A stretch of DNA of 60,388 bases, taken from NCBI RefSeq assembly GCF_000379925.1, contig NZ_KB904272.1:1-60388 (forward strand), in the 5' to 3' direction. The stretch is from Porphyromonas levii DSM 23370 (GTDB lineage: Bacteria; Bacteroidota; Bacteroidia; Bacteroidales; Porphyromonadaceae). Within the stretch, counting starts at the first letter, position 1, and every line of letters starts with the position of its first letter. The notes under the pieces are model-generated. The model saw nothing but the letters and a program-made list of their open reading frames with translations. It ran no database searches and was not told the origin of the DNA. Shown here one piece after another: positions 1 to 8,649 of the stretch. The position numbers and the translations under genes are program-made.

Positions 1-118
1 CCCACGGCAACTTTTCCGCCAGCTGATACCACCTATTGCTCTTATCGAGAGACTCCGACAAATTACCATCCCCAATAAAAAGGGGCAACCTCCCAATGCT
101 TGAAAACACCTTCCTCAT
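1..118 (-). CDS. IS transposase, N-terminal fragment (cut by window edge)
   Basis: An open minus-strand frame of 39 codons starts at the ATG at 118-116 and runs off the left edge. The residues around NRWYQLAEKLPW match the opening pattern of IS5/IS1182-type transposases, in which a conserved N-R-W-x-x-L-A-x-x-x-P-W stretch precedes the catalytic core; that pattern is family knowledge and the subfamily is an inference. The frame stays open upstream to a stop near 225 but has no other ATG. A weak promoter (TTTG, 19 bases, TATATTGT on the minus strand, 186 to 156) fits this start. The gene lies directly beyond the abrupt end of the methyltransferase-helicase gene and reads in the same direction. 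Confidence 0.55.
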   Translation of the reverse strand, partial: MRKVFSSIGRLPLFIGDGNLSESLDKSNRWYQLAEKLPW

Positions 119-155
119 ATTCTCAATAACTGCTATTGCGTTTCTTTTTAACACT

Positions 156-186
156 ACAATATACCAATAATCATCAATATAGCAAA
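156..186 (-). promoter_or_regulatory. Possible promoter of the left-edge transposase
   Basis: On the minus strand TTTG (186-183) is followed after exactly 19 bases by TATATTGT (163-156), a near match to the Bacteroidetes TTTG-N19-TAnnTTTG pattern. It lies about 40 bases before the transposase ATG at 118. Confidence 0.3.
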
Positions 187-242
187 GAAAATAATACTTC
201 AATTGCTTGAATAGTAGGTGGTTAAGGCATATTCAGCAAGCT

Positions 243-3200
243 CTAATTCATACCATTATTGGCATCCATATTGCCCTCATCAATGGTACGACTACTGGTG
301 TTTTTCTTCAGCTGGGTGATAAACTGCTGTTTGTTCTGCAGGAGATTGAACTTGTAGGCATCTAGGGTTTGCTCAACAGCATAAAGGTAGATATCCACCT
401 TGTTGTCGTTGTATTCCTTAGCGACCCAGTTGCCAGTTCGAACACCTCTACCATTCCTCTGCTCGATGGCACTTGGCACCCAAGGTGTATCTAAGTGGTG
501 TATGGCAACTGCCCTTTCTTGGGCATTAACTCCTGTCCCTAGGGTTTTGGTGGAGCCGAACATTATTCTGATTTTGCCTTCGTTCATATCTTGGCACATC
601 TCCTGCTTCTGTTTGTCGCTTTTAGCTTCTTGTATGAAGCGGATACTATTAGCAGGAATCTCATAATGTTCAACGAGTTTGCGCTTTATCTCAGAATATA
701 TATTGAACTCAAGGTCATTGTCTCCTTTCCACGTTCCTAGGTCAGAAAAAACAAACTGAGTCCCTTTTTGCTCATTGAATTTATAATAGTAGTCTGCCAC
801 TTTTTTAGCGCAGTGAGAAGCCTTACTATCAATGTCATCTTCGCAGTTAGGGTCTATCAATCGCATATCTAACGACATCTTAGCCGCATAATTGGTTACT
901 AAGAGCATACGAGCCTTATCTTCCTGTTCTGTCAAAGAGGAACGACCAATAAGCTGGGCATCACCTGTTCGAGCGAACTCAATTAAGTTATTCATATACT
1001 TAGTTTGGTCTGCTGTCCTAGGAATGTCATACAATGTGATATTGGCTTCGGGTCTATCTAAACCGATGTCTTCAGCAGTACGGAAGTCGGTTATCTCGCT
1101 GTAGAATGCTCCTAGCTCAGGAGCGTTCTTAAATGCTCTAAACCTCTCTTTCTGCTTGATTTCATTAGTCACAGAAAACTCATACTCTACGCTCTTGTTC
1201 GCAAAGACTGCTGCCCAAGCATCAAAACTTCTAATACCTTGTGCTTCGAGAGCTCGAGGACGTAGATATTTAAACAAGAGATACAACTCTGTGAGAGAGT
1301 TGGAAACAGTTGTGCCTGAGACAAAGGTTGCTCCAAGGTCTTTCCCCGTGCGCTCTTGAATGGTTCGTATAGCCATCAAGAGATTAAGAGCTCTTTGACT
1401 ACCAACTTTATTACCTAAGCCAGCCACATTATTATGACGGGTGGCATAGGTAAGGTTCTTGAAGGTATGACTTTCATCAATAAATAGATGGTCGATGCCC
1501 ATCATCCTAAAGTCTATCACATCGTCTCTGCGTTTCCGCAAATCATCTTCTACTTTTTTTAGTCGTGCCGTAAGATTAGACTTCGACTTTTCTAAAGCAG
1601 AATAGGCACGCTTGCTTATCTGGTCTCCATTGAGAGCTAGAGCATGGAGATTAGCTTCGACATCGTTGAGCTCATCATCAATAATCTTCTGCTCTATCTC
1701 TAGGCTCTGAGGTATCTTGGCGAAGTTCTCATGTGTGAGTACCACCATATCCCACTCATTATTCTTGATGTCGTGGAAGGCTTGCTCTCGGAGAGTTTCT
1801 CCAGCAACATCTTTCTCGTCAGGCACGAAGAGACGAGCATTGGGATAGGCTTGCTGGAAGGTCTTGGCGATGTCTTTATAATTGGCTTTTTGCGTTATCA
1901 CCATCGGTTTATTTACCAAACCAAGTCGCTTCATTTCGTAAGCGGTGACTGCCATAATCATAGTCTTGCCTCCGCCAACCTCGTGATCAATGATGCCACC
2001 ACCATTGACTTTAAGCATCCATATGGCATCTTTCTGAGATTGATATAGCTCGGAATAAGAGAAGCTACTAAAGTCAAGATGAGGAAATGTTTGATGAGAA
2101 CCATCAAACTTGACCTTAGCTCGACCATTGAAAAGCCTATTATAGGTTGAAGTCATCGCTTGCTTGAACTCCAAGGGCTGGCTATCTAGCCAAATACGGA
2201 AATCACCTCTGATTTTCTCCTTGACGTTTTGAGCGAGCTGGAGACCAACACCATCGGGTACTTTCACGCTTTGAATCTCTCCAGTGATTGGGTCTTCCCT
2301 TTCAATGGTCTTGGTCATGTTAGGGAGCGTATCAGTAAGAGCATATCTTAGCATATTCTTGCCAGTATAGCTCCTTGATGCTCCTCTCACGAAGTAGATC
2401 TCATTGTTTACATGGTTATAAAATGTATTGGGGATAGCCACATCATAATCGTCAGTAGCAGGGTTATAAATAACTATAACTTCCGTGCCAAATCGGTCGG
2501 TAGCGAAACGAGAATATACCTTGCTACTTATCCATCTTTCACCAAGAGAGAAGTCAATATCAGCATATGGGATAGCAGGAGGAGTTGCTTCTTTAAGAGC
2601 TATAAGAGCCTCCTCTGCTAATGGTGCCTCCTCGGGATGCTCTTCTATCCACCTCTGTACTTGCTCTGCTTTCTCAATAACATTGCCAGCAACAAAGGTT
2701 TCAGCCAACTCATAGTTGCCCATAAGTGGGTTCCAATATATTCTCCCCTCCAAATCTTTTACAATGTCTTTGACATCTGTTTCGGGGAGAAGCTCACAGA
2801 TATAACTCATATCTACTGAGCCAAAACGATTGAGAGAGGAGGTAAGAGCTTCGACAGGGGTAGTAACAAGACCACTGCTATTGGTGAAAAATGCTACAGG
2901 TTTGTAGAAGATATCACTCTTTACATAGACATTTTGGTTGTCTTCAAATCTCTCAATACCAAAGACCTGCTTGGAGATACTATCATTGTCTCTAATGAGC
3001 TTCTTATTAGATTTGTCATTCAAAGTGCCGTATTTCTCGACAAAGGCGTCATAGTGCCTATTGAGTTGAGCTCTAAGCTCGGTAGCTTCTTCCTGACGTT
3101 CTGCCTCATAATCATAGAGAAGCTGGTAAGAGTCACGCACTTTGATGTACAAATCGAGTTGCTCGATTTCACGAAGAGAAAAATCAACCGGGAGAAAAGA

Positions 3201-5528
3201 GGAGCCACCAAGAGGATGGAGGATGAGGTGACCAATTTGTTTCCCTTCTCGTACCAAGACACCAGCTTCTTTGTAATGCTTGTAGATCTGACCTGTATAC
3301 TCTTTGATGCTCGCATCAAATGTGGATTGTACTGGAGACTGAGATTTCGTTTGTATTGGCTTCCGAATGGCACTATCTTCGACAACAACAGGATTGCCAA
3401 ACATATCTTTTAGCACTTTTCCTGTCTCCTCTTGATACTGCACAGCAAATTGTTTTTCTTTGCTAAGTCTGACTTTTTTCGTTGAACGAATCTGCTGACT
3501 AGAATTCGGCTCCTCTTCTGTAAGGGTAGGCTCAAGGTAATTTTCAGCTTTATCTATCGAATTTTCACTTGAAGCGCTAGGAGTTTGAGAGGTGGTGCTG
3601 GCGGAGATATTACGCTCAAGCTCCGCTTCCTCTGTCTCCGCTGTGACATGCCCTTGTGCAATCTCTAATAACTCTCGTTCTTCTTGCCTTATTTTTTGGA
3701 AGTGGTCGTGATTGGCAAAGACTGCCATCACGGAGCTATAAGGGAGGGACATCGTAATGTCGGGTATCCCGGGACCTCTATCTGTAAGTTGTACTAAAAC
3801 CTCTTCATTGGAATTGTTGTCAACAATCTTGCCAATTCTTCGCACACCAAGTAGGTCTACTAGGGCGAAGTCTCCCTCCTCAGATTGAACAGGTGCGATA
3901 AGGTTGGTACTACTCCAATCAAGATGCTTAAATAGACGGTCATCGGGATTAAAGGTTTGCATTGCTTTCACAACGCTAGTCACCTCTTCAATTGAACGAG
4001 ATTGGGCTGTATCAAAGAGAAGTTCTCCGTGATTATTGTAGAGCTGGCGTCTAGAAGCGGCAGCAGCTCCTCCGATAATTCCTGAAATCCACAAGCCAAC
4101 TCTAGTACCACTATCAGGCAATAACACTCCAACAGTATTATCATTCATATTGTGAACATAGGCATGTTCAACCCCATCGAGCTTGCCATTTCCATTGAAG
4201 TCGATATAACGGTATTGAATACCATCTATCCAAAAGTGTCTGAGTTTGCCCTCTTCGCTATAAAGCTTACGGGTATGATTATGCCTGATTTCAGCCTCAT
4301 CATTTACCTTGGATTGTCCTTGCGCATATTGCTGATACAGCCTTTGGTCAAAGTTCTCTTCAAAGTCTTCACGAAGCATTTCCTTTATTTTGGTGCCTAC
4401 TCCCTCGATATTCCCATCGAAGTTGTAGACATAGGCTGGCTTGCCGTAGGCATCGGTGCCAATAGACCTTGCAGGAAAGCCAGCAAGTCTATTTTTATCT
4501 GCCATATAATCTTCACGGAAGAGAACACTAGAAGCAATACCTGTGTTAGGGTCTCGCTCGGAAGTAATGAAATCATACTCCCTAGGACTCATGCCTTGAA
4601 TGCTCTTTTCCCTATCGCTCTTCTGCAAAATAATAAGGTCGCTGCCAACGGCAGTACCAGCTTCGTCTGCAAACATTCCATCAGGCAATCGAATTGCTGA
4701 TATGATGTTGCTATGACGCATCAGATATACTCGCGACTCGCTCGATGACATGCTATCAAGTACAGCTCTCGAGGTGATAAAAGCAACAATACCTCCCGGG
4801 CGTACTGCATCTAGTGCCTTTGCGAAGAAATAGTTGTGCAGACTCCCTGTGGTCGCTTGCTTTAGCGAATCTCCACTCCTGTTAAACTCTACATCAAAAA
4901 CAGTGATGTTGCCAAATGGGATATTGCTTACTGCGATATCAACGATACCACTAGACTGACCTATTGAGAGTTGCTCAAAGGGCATATTTTGCACAACAAC
5001 ATCCCTGCTGTTAGCATTGACCTGTTTAAGTATAAGTGAGGTGAGATAATCTTTCTCAATGTAATACCTCTTATCAGTGAGAGCTCCTAAAGTGTCGCCA
5101 AAAACACCTAATCCTGATGAGGGGTCGAGCATTAGCACCTCTCCACTTTCGTGGAGCTTGAGCTCGGCAATGCTATCTGATATAGCTTGTACAATAGGTT
5201 GGGGCGTATAAAAGGCAGTTTGAACGCTGTTTTTAAGGCTCTCCAACATTTTGTCATAAGAAATATCGGGGAGTTGCGCCTCCTTAAGAATGAAGTGCAA
5301 CTCCTTAACCATCGGGAATAAGTCATATTCACTTTTACTCCAATGCTTCAAATCATCTTCGACCTCGCAAGGGAGGAGAACACACTTTAATCCACCAAAG
5401 CCTTTATACTTGCGGAGTATAGCTATCTGCTCATCACTAGGTGCGAGTATATTATCGCGCTCTAGTTCTATCGCAGTTGCAATAGCATTGATGTTGTCCT
5501 GGAGTACTTGTTTCTTGTTATATGCCAT
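243..5528 (-). CDS. N6-adenine methyltransferase-helicase fusion, C-terminus apparently truncated
   Basis: This 1761-residue protein joins a DNA methyltransferase-like domain to an SF2 helicase, as in the large proteins of Bacteroidales conjugative elements and DarB-like phage antirestriction proteins. The N-terminal part has a motif I-like DPSSGLGVFG near residues 135-144 and a motif IV-like NIPFGN near 202-207, where active enzymes have NPPF/Y, so methylation activity is uncertain. The helicase has Walker A GGGKT near 1185, DESH near 1350 and QRNGRGVRTGN near 1694. The middle (about 620-850) is acidic and low in complexity. Relatives, as I recall them, continue past the DEG-MD-x-x-x-GMN motif with FAEY and an ~100-residue or longer tail. 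Here the stop falls right after GMN and IS sequence follows. It ends an operon with the DUF3945 gene 12 bases upstream. Likely role: protection or processing of element DNA during transfer (inference). Confidence 0.8.
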   Translation of the reverse strand: MAYNKKQVLQDNINAIATAIELERDNILAPSDEQIAILRKYKGFGGLKCVLLPCEVEDDLKHWSKSEYDLFPMVKELHFILKEAQLPDISYDKMLESLKNSVQTAFYTPQPIVQAISDSIAELKLHESGEVLMLDPSSGLGVFGDTLGALTDKRYYIEKDYLTSLILKQVNANSRDVVVQNMPFEQLSIGQSSGIVDIAVSNIPFGNITVFDVEFNRSGDSLKQATTGSLHNYFFAKALDAVRPGGIVAFITSRAVLDSMSSSESRVYLMRHSNIISAIRLPDGMFADEAGTAVGSDLIILQKSDREKSIQGMSPREYDFITSERDPNTGIASSVLFREDYMADKNRLAGFPARSIGTDAYGKPAYVYNFDGNIEGVGTKIKEMLREDFEENFDQRLYQQYAQGQSKVNDEAEIRHNHTRKLYSEEGKLRHFWIDGIQYRYIDFNGNGKLDGVEHAYVHNMNDNTVGVLLPDSGTRVGLWISGIIGGAAAASRRQLYNNHGELLFDTAQSRSIEEVTSVVKAMQTFNPDDRLFKHLDWSSTNLIAPVQSEEGDFALVDLLGVRRIGKIVDNNSNEEVLVQLTDRGPGIPDITMSLPYSSVMAVFANHDHFQKIRQEERELLEIAQGHVTAETEEAELERNISASTTSQTPSASSENSIDKAENYLEPTLTEEEPNSSQQIRSTKKVRLSKEKQFAVQYQEETGKVLKDMFGNPVVVEDSAIRKPIQTKSQSPVQSTFDASIKEYTGQIYKHYKEAGVLVREGKQIGHLILHPLGGSSFLPVDFSLREIEQLDLYIKVRDSYQLLYDYEAERQEEATELRAQLNRHYDAFVEKYGTLNDKSNKKLIRDNDSISKQVFGIERFEDNQNVYVKSDIFYKPVAFFTNSSGLVTTPVEALTSSLNRFGSVDMSYICELLPETDVKDIVKDLEGRIYWNPLMGNYELAETFVAGNVIEKAEQVQRWIEEHPEEAPLAEEALIALKEATPPAIPYADIDFSLGERWISSKVYSRFATDRFGTEVIVIYNPATDDYDVAIPNTFYNHVNNEIYFVRGASRSYTGKNMLRYALTDTLPNMTKTIEREDPITGEIQSVKVPDGVGLQLAQNVKEKIRGDFRIWLDSQPLEFKQAMTSTYNRLFNGRAKVKFDGSHQTFPHLDFSSFSYSELYQSQKDAIWMLKVNGGGIIDHEVGGGKTMIMAVTAYEMKRLGLVNKPMVITQKANYKDIAKTFQQAYPNARLFVPDEKDVAGETLREQAFHDIKNNEWDMVVLTHENFAKIPQSLEIEQKIIDDELNDVEANLHALALNGDQISKRAYSALEKSKSNLTARLKKVEDDLRKRRDDVIDFRMMGIDHLFIDESHTFKNLTYATRHNNVAGLGNKVGSQRALNLLMAIRTIQERTGKDLGATFVSGTTVSNSLTELYLLFKYLRPRALEAQGIRSFDAWAAVFANKSVEYEFSVTNEIKQKERFRAFKNAPELGAFYSEITDFRTAEDIGLDRPEANITLYDIPRTADQTKYMNNLIEFARTGDAQLIGRSSLTEQEDKARMLLVTNYAAKMSLDMRLIDPNCEDDIDSKASHCAKKVADYYYKFNEQKGTQFVFSDLGTWKGDNDLEFNIYSEIKRKLVEHYEIPANSIRFIQEAKSDKQKQEMCQDMNEGKIRIMFGSTKTLGTGVNAQERAVAIHHLDTPWVPSAIEQRNGRGVRTGNWVAKEYNDNKVDIYLYAVEQTLDAYKFNLLQNKQQFITQLKKNTSSRTIDEGNMDANNGMN

Positions 5529-5540
5529 ACATCTATTCGA

Positions 5541-6494
5541 TTATAAGCGTCTGCCTTTTGACTGAGTCGGAGCAGACTTGTCTATATTGTTGTCAAGAGA
5601 AATACTTGCCTTCACAGCTTCTTGGGCAATGGCTGATTGCTTTTTCTGGTTAGGGTTTATCTGAGAGAAATTAAGCTTGTCTTTTTCCTTATCGTAAGAT
5701 ACATAAGAGCTGAAAGCAACCCCAGTATCAGGGTCTTTAAGGTCATTGAGGTATAGGATATTGCCATCTTCAAGCGCAGTAATAAGGGTGGGAGGCAAGG
5801 TTCTTCCGTAAATAGTATTCGGGATACCTGCCTTTTGAGAGTGCTGTTCAACAACCTCTTGCTTTTCCTCTACCGTTGGTACTGCAGTGAGCTCTGCTTC
5901 TACCTGCTTGTGTGTTACACCATCAACCAGTTGCTTTGCAGACAACCTTGGTTCAATCTTCTCAGAGAAGTCGAACAGACGCTGGAAGAAACTCTTCTTT
6001 TGTACAGGGGAGGCAAGAGACAATGACAAATCCACCATTTCTTTATCTTGAACTCCCAAAGCCTTATAGACCTCGGGGTGTGCAATCATGTAGGCAGACT
6101 CTACCTTAATGAAGTCTAGAGTAGATTTGAATATGAGAGTTGGTATTCCTCCTTCTTCTGCAGGTGCAATAGTCCCGATACTATTCTTCAGTAAAGGGTC
6201 AGCTAAAGCAAAGGATTTATATGATTGCTCCATGTAATCCCAAAAAGCACGACCAATATCACCTGACCTGTCAAGCTTCATAGGTGCATTGTATTTCCGA
6301 ATAAGACCAGTCGGCTTGTTATCGATATATAACGTCCTATACCCTCCAAGGCTAGGTCGGTCGGGGTCTTTGAAGGTGACTCTACTGCTCTCAAACTGCT
6401 CTTCCAGTCGCTCCGTAAGGGGTAGATAAGAGCTGATAGGAGACTCAGAAGGAGTAGGAGGTGGTATTGGTATTTCATTTATATTCTCATTCAT
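5541..6494 (-). CDS. DUF3945-type element protein, 317 aa
   Basis: The C-terminal third (about residues 220-290) has the pattern LPPTLITALEDGNILYLNDL followed by an F/Y-S-x-V-x-Y-D strand, and so resembles the DUF3945 repeat of Bacteroidales conjugative-element proteins. The N-terminus is proline-rich (residues 8-18) and the middle is charged; there is no signal peptide or membrane segment. The tail after about 285 (QKKQSAIAQEA, then a basic end) resembles the tails of the two genes upstream. It lies 5 bases after the LRV-repeat gene and 12 before the methyltransferase-helicase gene, so all three are probably co-transcribed. The biochemical function of the family is unknown to me. Confidence 0.65.
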   Translation of the reverse strand: MNENINEIPIPPPTPSESPISSYLPLTERLEEQFESSRVTFKDPDRPSLGGYRTLYIDNKPTGLIRKYNAPMKLDRSGDIGRAFWDYMEQSYKSFALADPLLKNSIGTIAPAEEGGIPTLIFKSTLDFIKVESAYMIAHPEVYKALGVQDKEMVDLSLSLASPVQKKSFFQRLFDFSEKIEPRLSAKQLVDGVTHKQVEAELTAVPTVEEKQEVVEQHSQKAGIPNTIYGRTLPPTLITALEDGNILYLNDLKDPDTGVAFSSYVSYDKEKDKLNFSQINPNQKKQSAIAQEAVKASISLDNNIDKSAPTQSKGRRL

Positions 6495-6499
6495 AAATA

Positions 6500-7084
6500 T
6501 TATAACTTTATCTTAGTATTATTACCCTGCCCCTGTGACTTCTCAGGTCTGTCAGGCTTTCGTGTCCCTTGCCAATCCTTGCCAAGTTCTGCTTCAGCTT
6601 TTTTGACGATGTCAGACTTCTTGGCAATGATAGGGAGCTTGGCTTTACCTTCACTAACACTATTTCTGACTTGACGGATAATGTAATTAGGGGTAGACTT
6701 ATTTTCTCCTACACTTAATCTAACAGTCTTACTGGGATCAAGAGACAATATAAAAAGTGTCTCCTCGGGTGTGAGTTGGTTTTTTGCCACTCTTGCCCTA
6801 ACAGTGTCACTATTATCATCAGACAATTCTCTCAATACCTCCTCTGGACATCGAGAGCTTTCAGCTACAAGAGCCCTTGTGTTAAGATTATCGCTCCTAC
6901 TTAGTCTTTCAAACACTCTATGAGGAGTATTGGGGTGATTAAGTATTCTCCTTATATCAGTCTCTTTCTCTGCAAAATAGGAGATACGCTCTAAGTCAGA
7001 TGGAGAGGTAGTTTTGGAATTACTTAGCCTAGAAATCATCCTATCCAGCATCAGGTCAAACTCTATATCCTTTTCTCTTTCCAT
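6500..7084 (-). CDS. LRV/HEAT-like repeat protein, 194 aa
   Basis: About five degenerate repeats of 22-25 residues occupy residues 35-150. They follow the leucine-rich-variant pattern of N-x-x-T-P-x-x-V-x-x-x-L-S with R-x-x-V-A-x-N/S between helices (for example NTPHRVFERLSRSDN and TPEETLFILSLDPSKTVRLSV). Such alpha-alpha solenoids bind protein or DNA. The basic C-terminal tail begins AKKSDIVKKAEAELG and ends in a Q/G/K-rich stretch like those of the neighbouring DUF3945 proteins. A perfect 11-bp hairpin ends 17 bases before the start codon. The specific function is unknown. Confidence 0.65.
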   Translation of the reverse strand: MEREKDIEFDLMLDRMISRLSNSKTTSPSDLERISYFAEKETDIRRILNHPNTPHRVFERLSRSDNLNTRALVAESSRCPEEVLRELSDDNSDTVRARVAKNQLTPEETLFILSLDPSKTVRLSVGENKSTPNYIIRQVRNSVSEGKAKLPIIAKKSDIVKKAEAELGKDWQGTRKPDRPEKSQGQGNNTKIKL

Positions 7085-7101
7085 AGTCGCTTTATTTAAT
7101 A

Positions 7102-7129
7102 AGATAGGGGAGCATTACCTCCCCTATCT
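7102..7129 (-). terminator. 11-bp perfect hairpin between DUF3945 and LRV genes
   Basis: Arms 7102-7112 and 7119-7129 pair perfectly over 11 bases around a 6-base loop. On the minus strand the hairpin follows the DUF4099/DUF3945 gene (stop at 7153) and is followed by TATTAAATAAAG, a poor U-tract, 17 bases before the next ATG. It may be a weak terminator or attenuator, or an mRNA processing or stabilising hairpin. Confidence 0.5.
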
Positions 7130-7152
7130 ATTGTTTTAAGACCTAGCATTCC

Positions 7153-8439
7153 TTACATACCTGCTTTGATGCCTTTACTCTCACCGACCTTTTGGCTCTT
7201 GCCTTGGGTCTGAGACTTGGTGATGTCTATACCAGCATCGGTAGCTTTTTGTACAACTTCAGACTTCTTGGACTTCGTTGGGTCAAAGTTCGAGAACTTG
7301 AATTTGCCCTTGTTTTTATTCCAAGTAATATAGGAGTCGAAGGTCTGACCATTCTTGTTAATCATGCCCTCAATCTTCAGAGCCTTCCCAAGTGAGAGAG
7401 CATTCTGTTGCTTGACCGTTAGAGGTACCTTGCAAATGGTATTAGGAATTCCATCGGAACGCCTATTCCCAAGGAACTGCTTGTTGGAGGGAAACCTAAA
7501 ATCTAGACCTCGCTTCTCTGCACTATACTGGAGTATAGCATCGTAAGGCTCGCCTTTTTTGCTTTGTAGACCTTGCACAGGCACCAAGTATCCATTGGCA
7601 AGCTGTTCTATTTGCTCTGGCGTAAGGTCTACACCGGCAATGTGGTTGGGAATACGAACATCCTTAGTTGGCATGAAAACCAAATTGTTCGTCTGACTAT
7701 CGACAGAGACGAAAGCAGTAATAGCTTCTCCATTAGGGAATTTCAATTCTGCGAGACGTCCTAGATTGCCGTATGTCTCAAGATTAAGCTTGTCGGTTTC
7801 GCTAAACTGATTGCCAAGAAATGGTGTGTCCAAATCTAGCTCCTTTTTGACCGAGCGAATGTCAAGGGTAGGGGCACCATCAGGATTGTTCCGAAGGGCA
7901 ATTCTCGCTTGGTGCATAACTTCTGTGTCGTCTATGCTAGTCTTGACATAAAGGACATCAGTGTACTGGAACTTGAGAAACTTGTCAAGTTGGTCATGTT
8001 CTTGTAGAACTTGACTACTCAATCCAACACCCTGCAATAGAGCTTCAACCTCAGGAGTCACCGTCTGCTCTGGCATATAGTCATACGGATTGACCCTCAT
8101 CTCCTTGAGAGCTTCCTTATGCTCTGTACGATTCTGAAGCATAGCCTCAAGAGCATCTACAGATTTCTTGACATTGCCATCTTCAACTTTCATCGTATAG
8201 AGACGGTAATTCTTTACATTCTTGTAAGACTTGTTGAAGCTTTTAACAAAGTTCTCAAGTACATCACCCTTAGTATTGACATCCATCTTGACCATCTCTC
8301 TAAGAGGAATCTTCGGAGTAGGTTTTCTTGTCTTGATGTTTCCCTGCTCGTCTATACTCTCTACAACCTGAAGGTTGCCGACCTCATTGCCTGTATTGAC
8401 CATCGAGCGGTCTTCGGCTACCAAAATAATATCTCCCAT
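7153..8439 (-). CDS. DUF4099/DUF3945-type element protein, 428 aa
   Basis: Two tandem copies of the element-protein pattern are visible: HIAGVDLTPEQIEQLANGYL near residues 270-290, and LTVKQQNALSLGKALKIEGM near 350-370. Each is followed by a strand giving an aromatic-aromatic ending. Before them, about 210-260 resembles DUF4099. The N-terminal 130 residues are polar and may be helical. The tail (after FDPTKSKKSEVVQKA) is rich in K, S, Q and G, like the tails of the next two gene products. There are no membrane segments, and similar proteins occur in Bacteroidales conjugative elements, but function is unknown. A terminator and iteron-like repeats lie upstream. Confidence 0.7.
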   Translation of the reverse strand: MGDIILVAEDRSMVNTGNEVGNLQVVESIDEQGNIKTRKPTPKIPLREMVKMDVNTKGDVLENFVKSFNKSYKNVKNYRLYTMKVEDGNVKKSVDALEAMLQNRTEHKEALKEMRVNPYDYMPEQTVTPEVEALLQGVGLSSQVLQEHDQLDKFLKFQYTDVLYVKTSIDDTEVMHQARIALRNNPDGAPTLDIRSVKKELDLDTPFLGNQFSETDKLNLETYGNLGRLAELKFPNGEAITAFVSVDSQTNNLVFMPTKDVRIPNHIAGVDLTPEQIEQLANGYLVPVQGLQSKKGEPYDAILQYSAEKRGLDFRFPSNKQFLGNRRSDGIPNTICKVPLTVKQQNALSLGKALKIEGMINKNGQTFDSYITWNKNKGKFKFSNFDPTKSKKSEVVQKATDAGIDITKSQTQGKSQKVGESKGIKAGM

Positions 8440-8514
8440 AAAATCTAAATAAATATATAGTTACTAATACCTTACAGCACAAATTACTATATAGTTCCCT
8501 ACACTTCCAAGAAG

Positions 8515-8554
8515 TCGGGCAATATCGGGTAAAATCGGGCAATATCGGGCAATC
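8515..8554. repeat. Four 10-bp iteron-like direct repeats
   Basis: Four head-to-tail units begin at 8515, 8525, 8535 and 8545: TCGGGCAATA, TCGGGTAAAA, TCGGGCAATA, TCGGGCAATC. They are flanked by inverted arms AAGTCGG (8512-8518) and CCGACTT (8554-8560). They sit in the leader of the DUF4099/DUF3945 gene, between a terminator and the start codon. One helical turn per unit suggests a protein-binding array: an operator, a replication iteron or a transfer-related site. Confidence 0.7.
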
Positions 8555-8564
8555 CGACTTCCCG

Positions 8565-8603
8565 AAAAAAATGTCCTTCGAGTATCTCTACTCAAAGGAC
8601 ATT
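8565..8603 (-). terminator. Strong rho-independent terminator after 8650-9060 gene
   Basis: Arms 8570-8578 / 8595-8603 (9 bp) and 8580-8584 / 8589-8593 (5 bp) pair with one C-A mismatch between them and a 4-base loop. On the minus strand the stem runs directly into a T-tract (8569-8565). It lies 47 bases past the stop codon of the 136-residue gene and separates the small-gene cassette from the DUF3945 series. Confidence 0.85.
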
Positions 8604-8649
8604 GGAAAATCAAATTTCAGAAATTCTATGAAAACAAAATATCTATTGG

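Larger units (their letters stand above)
1..242 (-). mobile_element. Insertion sequence, left-edge partial copy
   Basis: This stretch holds the start of a transposase gene and about 125 bases of leader. Its inner boundary is inferred at about 242-245, where the methyltransferase-helicase frame meets a stop at the point where its relatives continue with a conserved segment. The terminal inverted repeat and target duplication cannot be checked because the other IS end is outside the window. Confidence 0.5.

Noticed and set aside
4152-4700. Plus-strand open frame of 182 codons inside the methyltransferase-helicase gene
   Set aside because: Opposite-strand shadow of a well-supported coding frame, without motif or start context.
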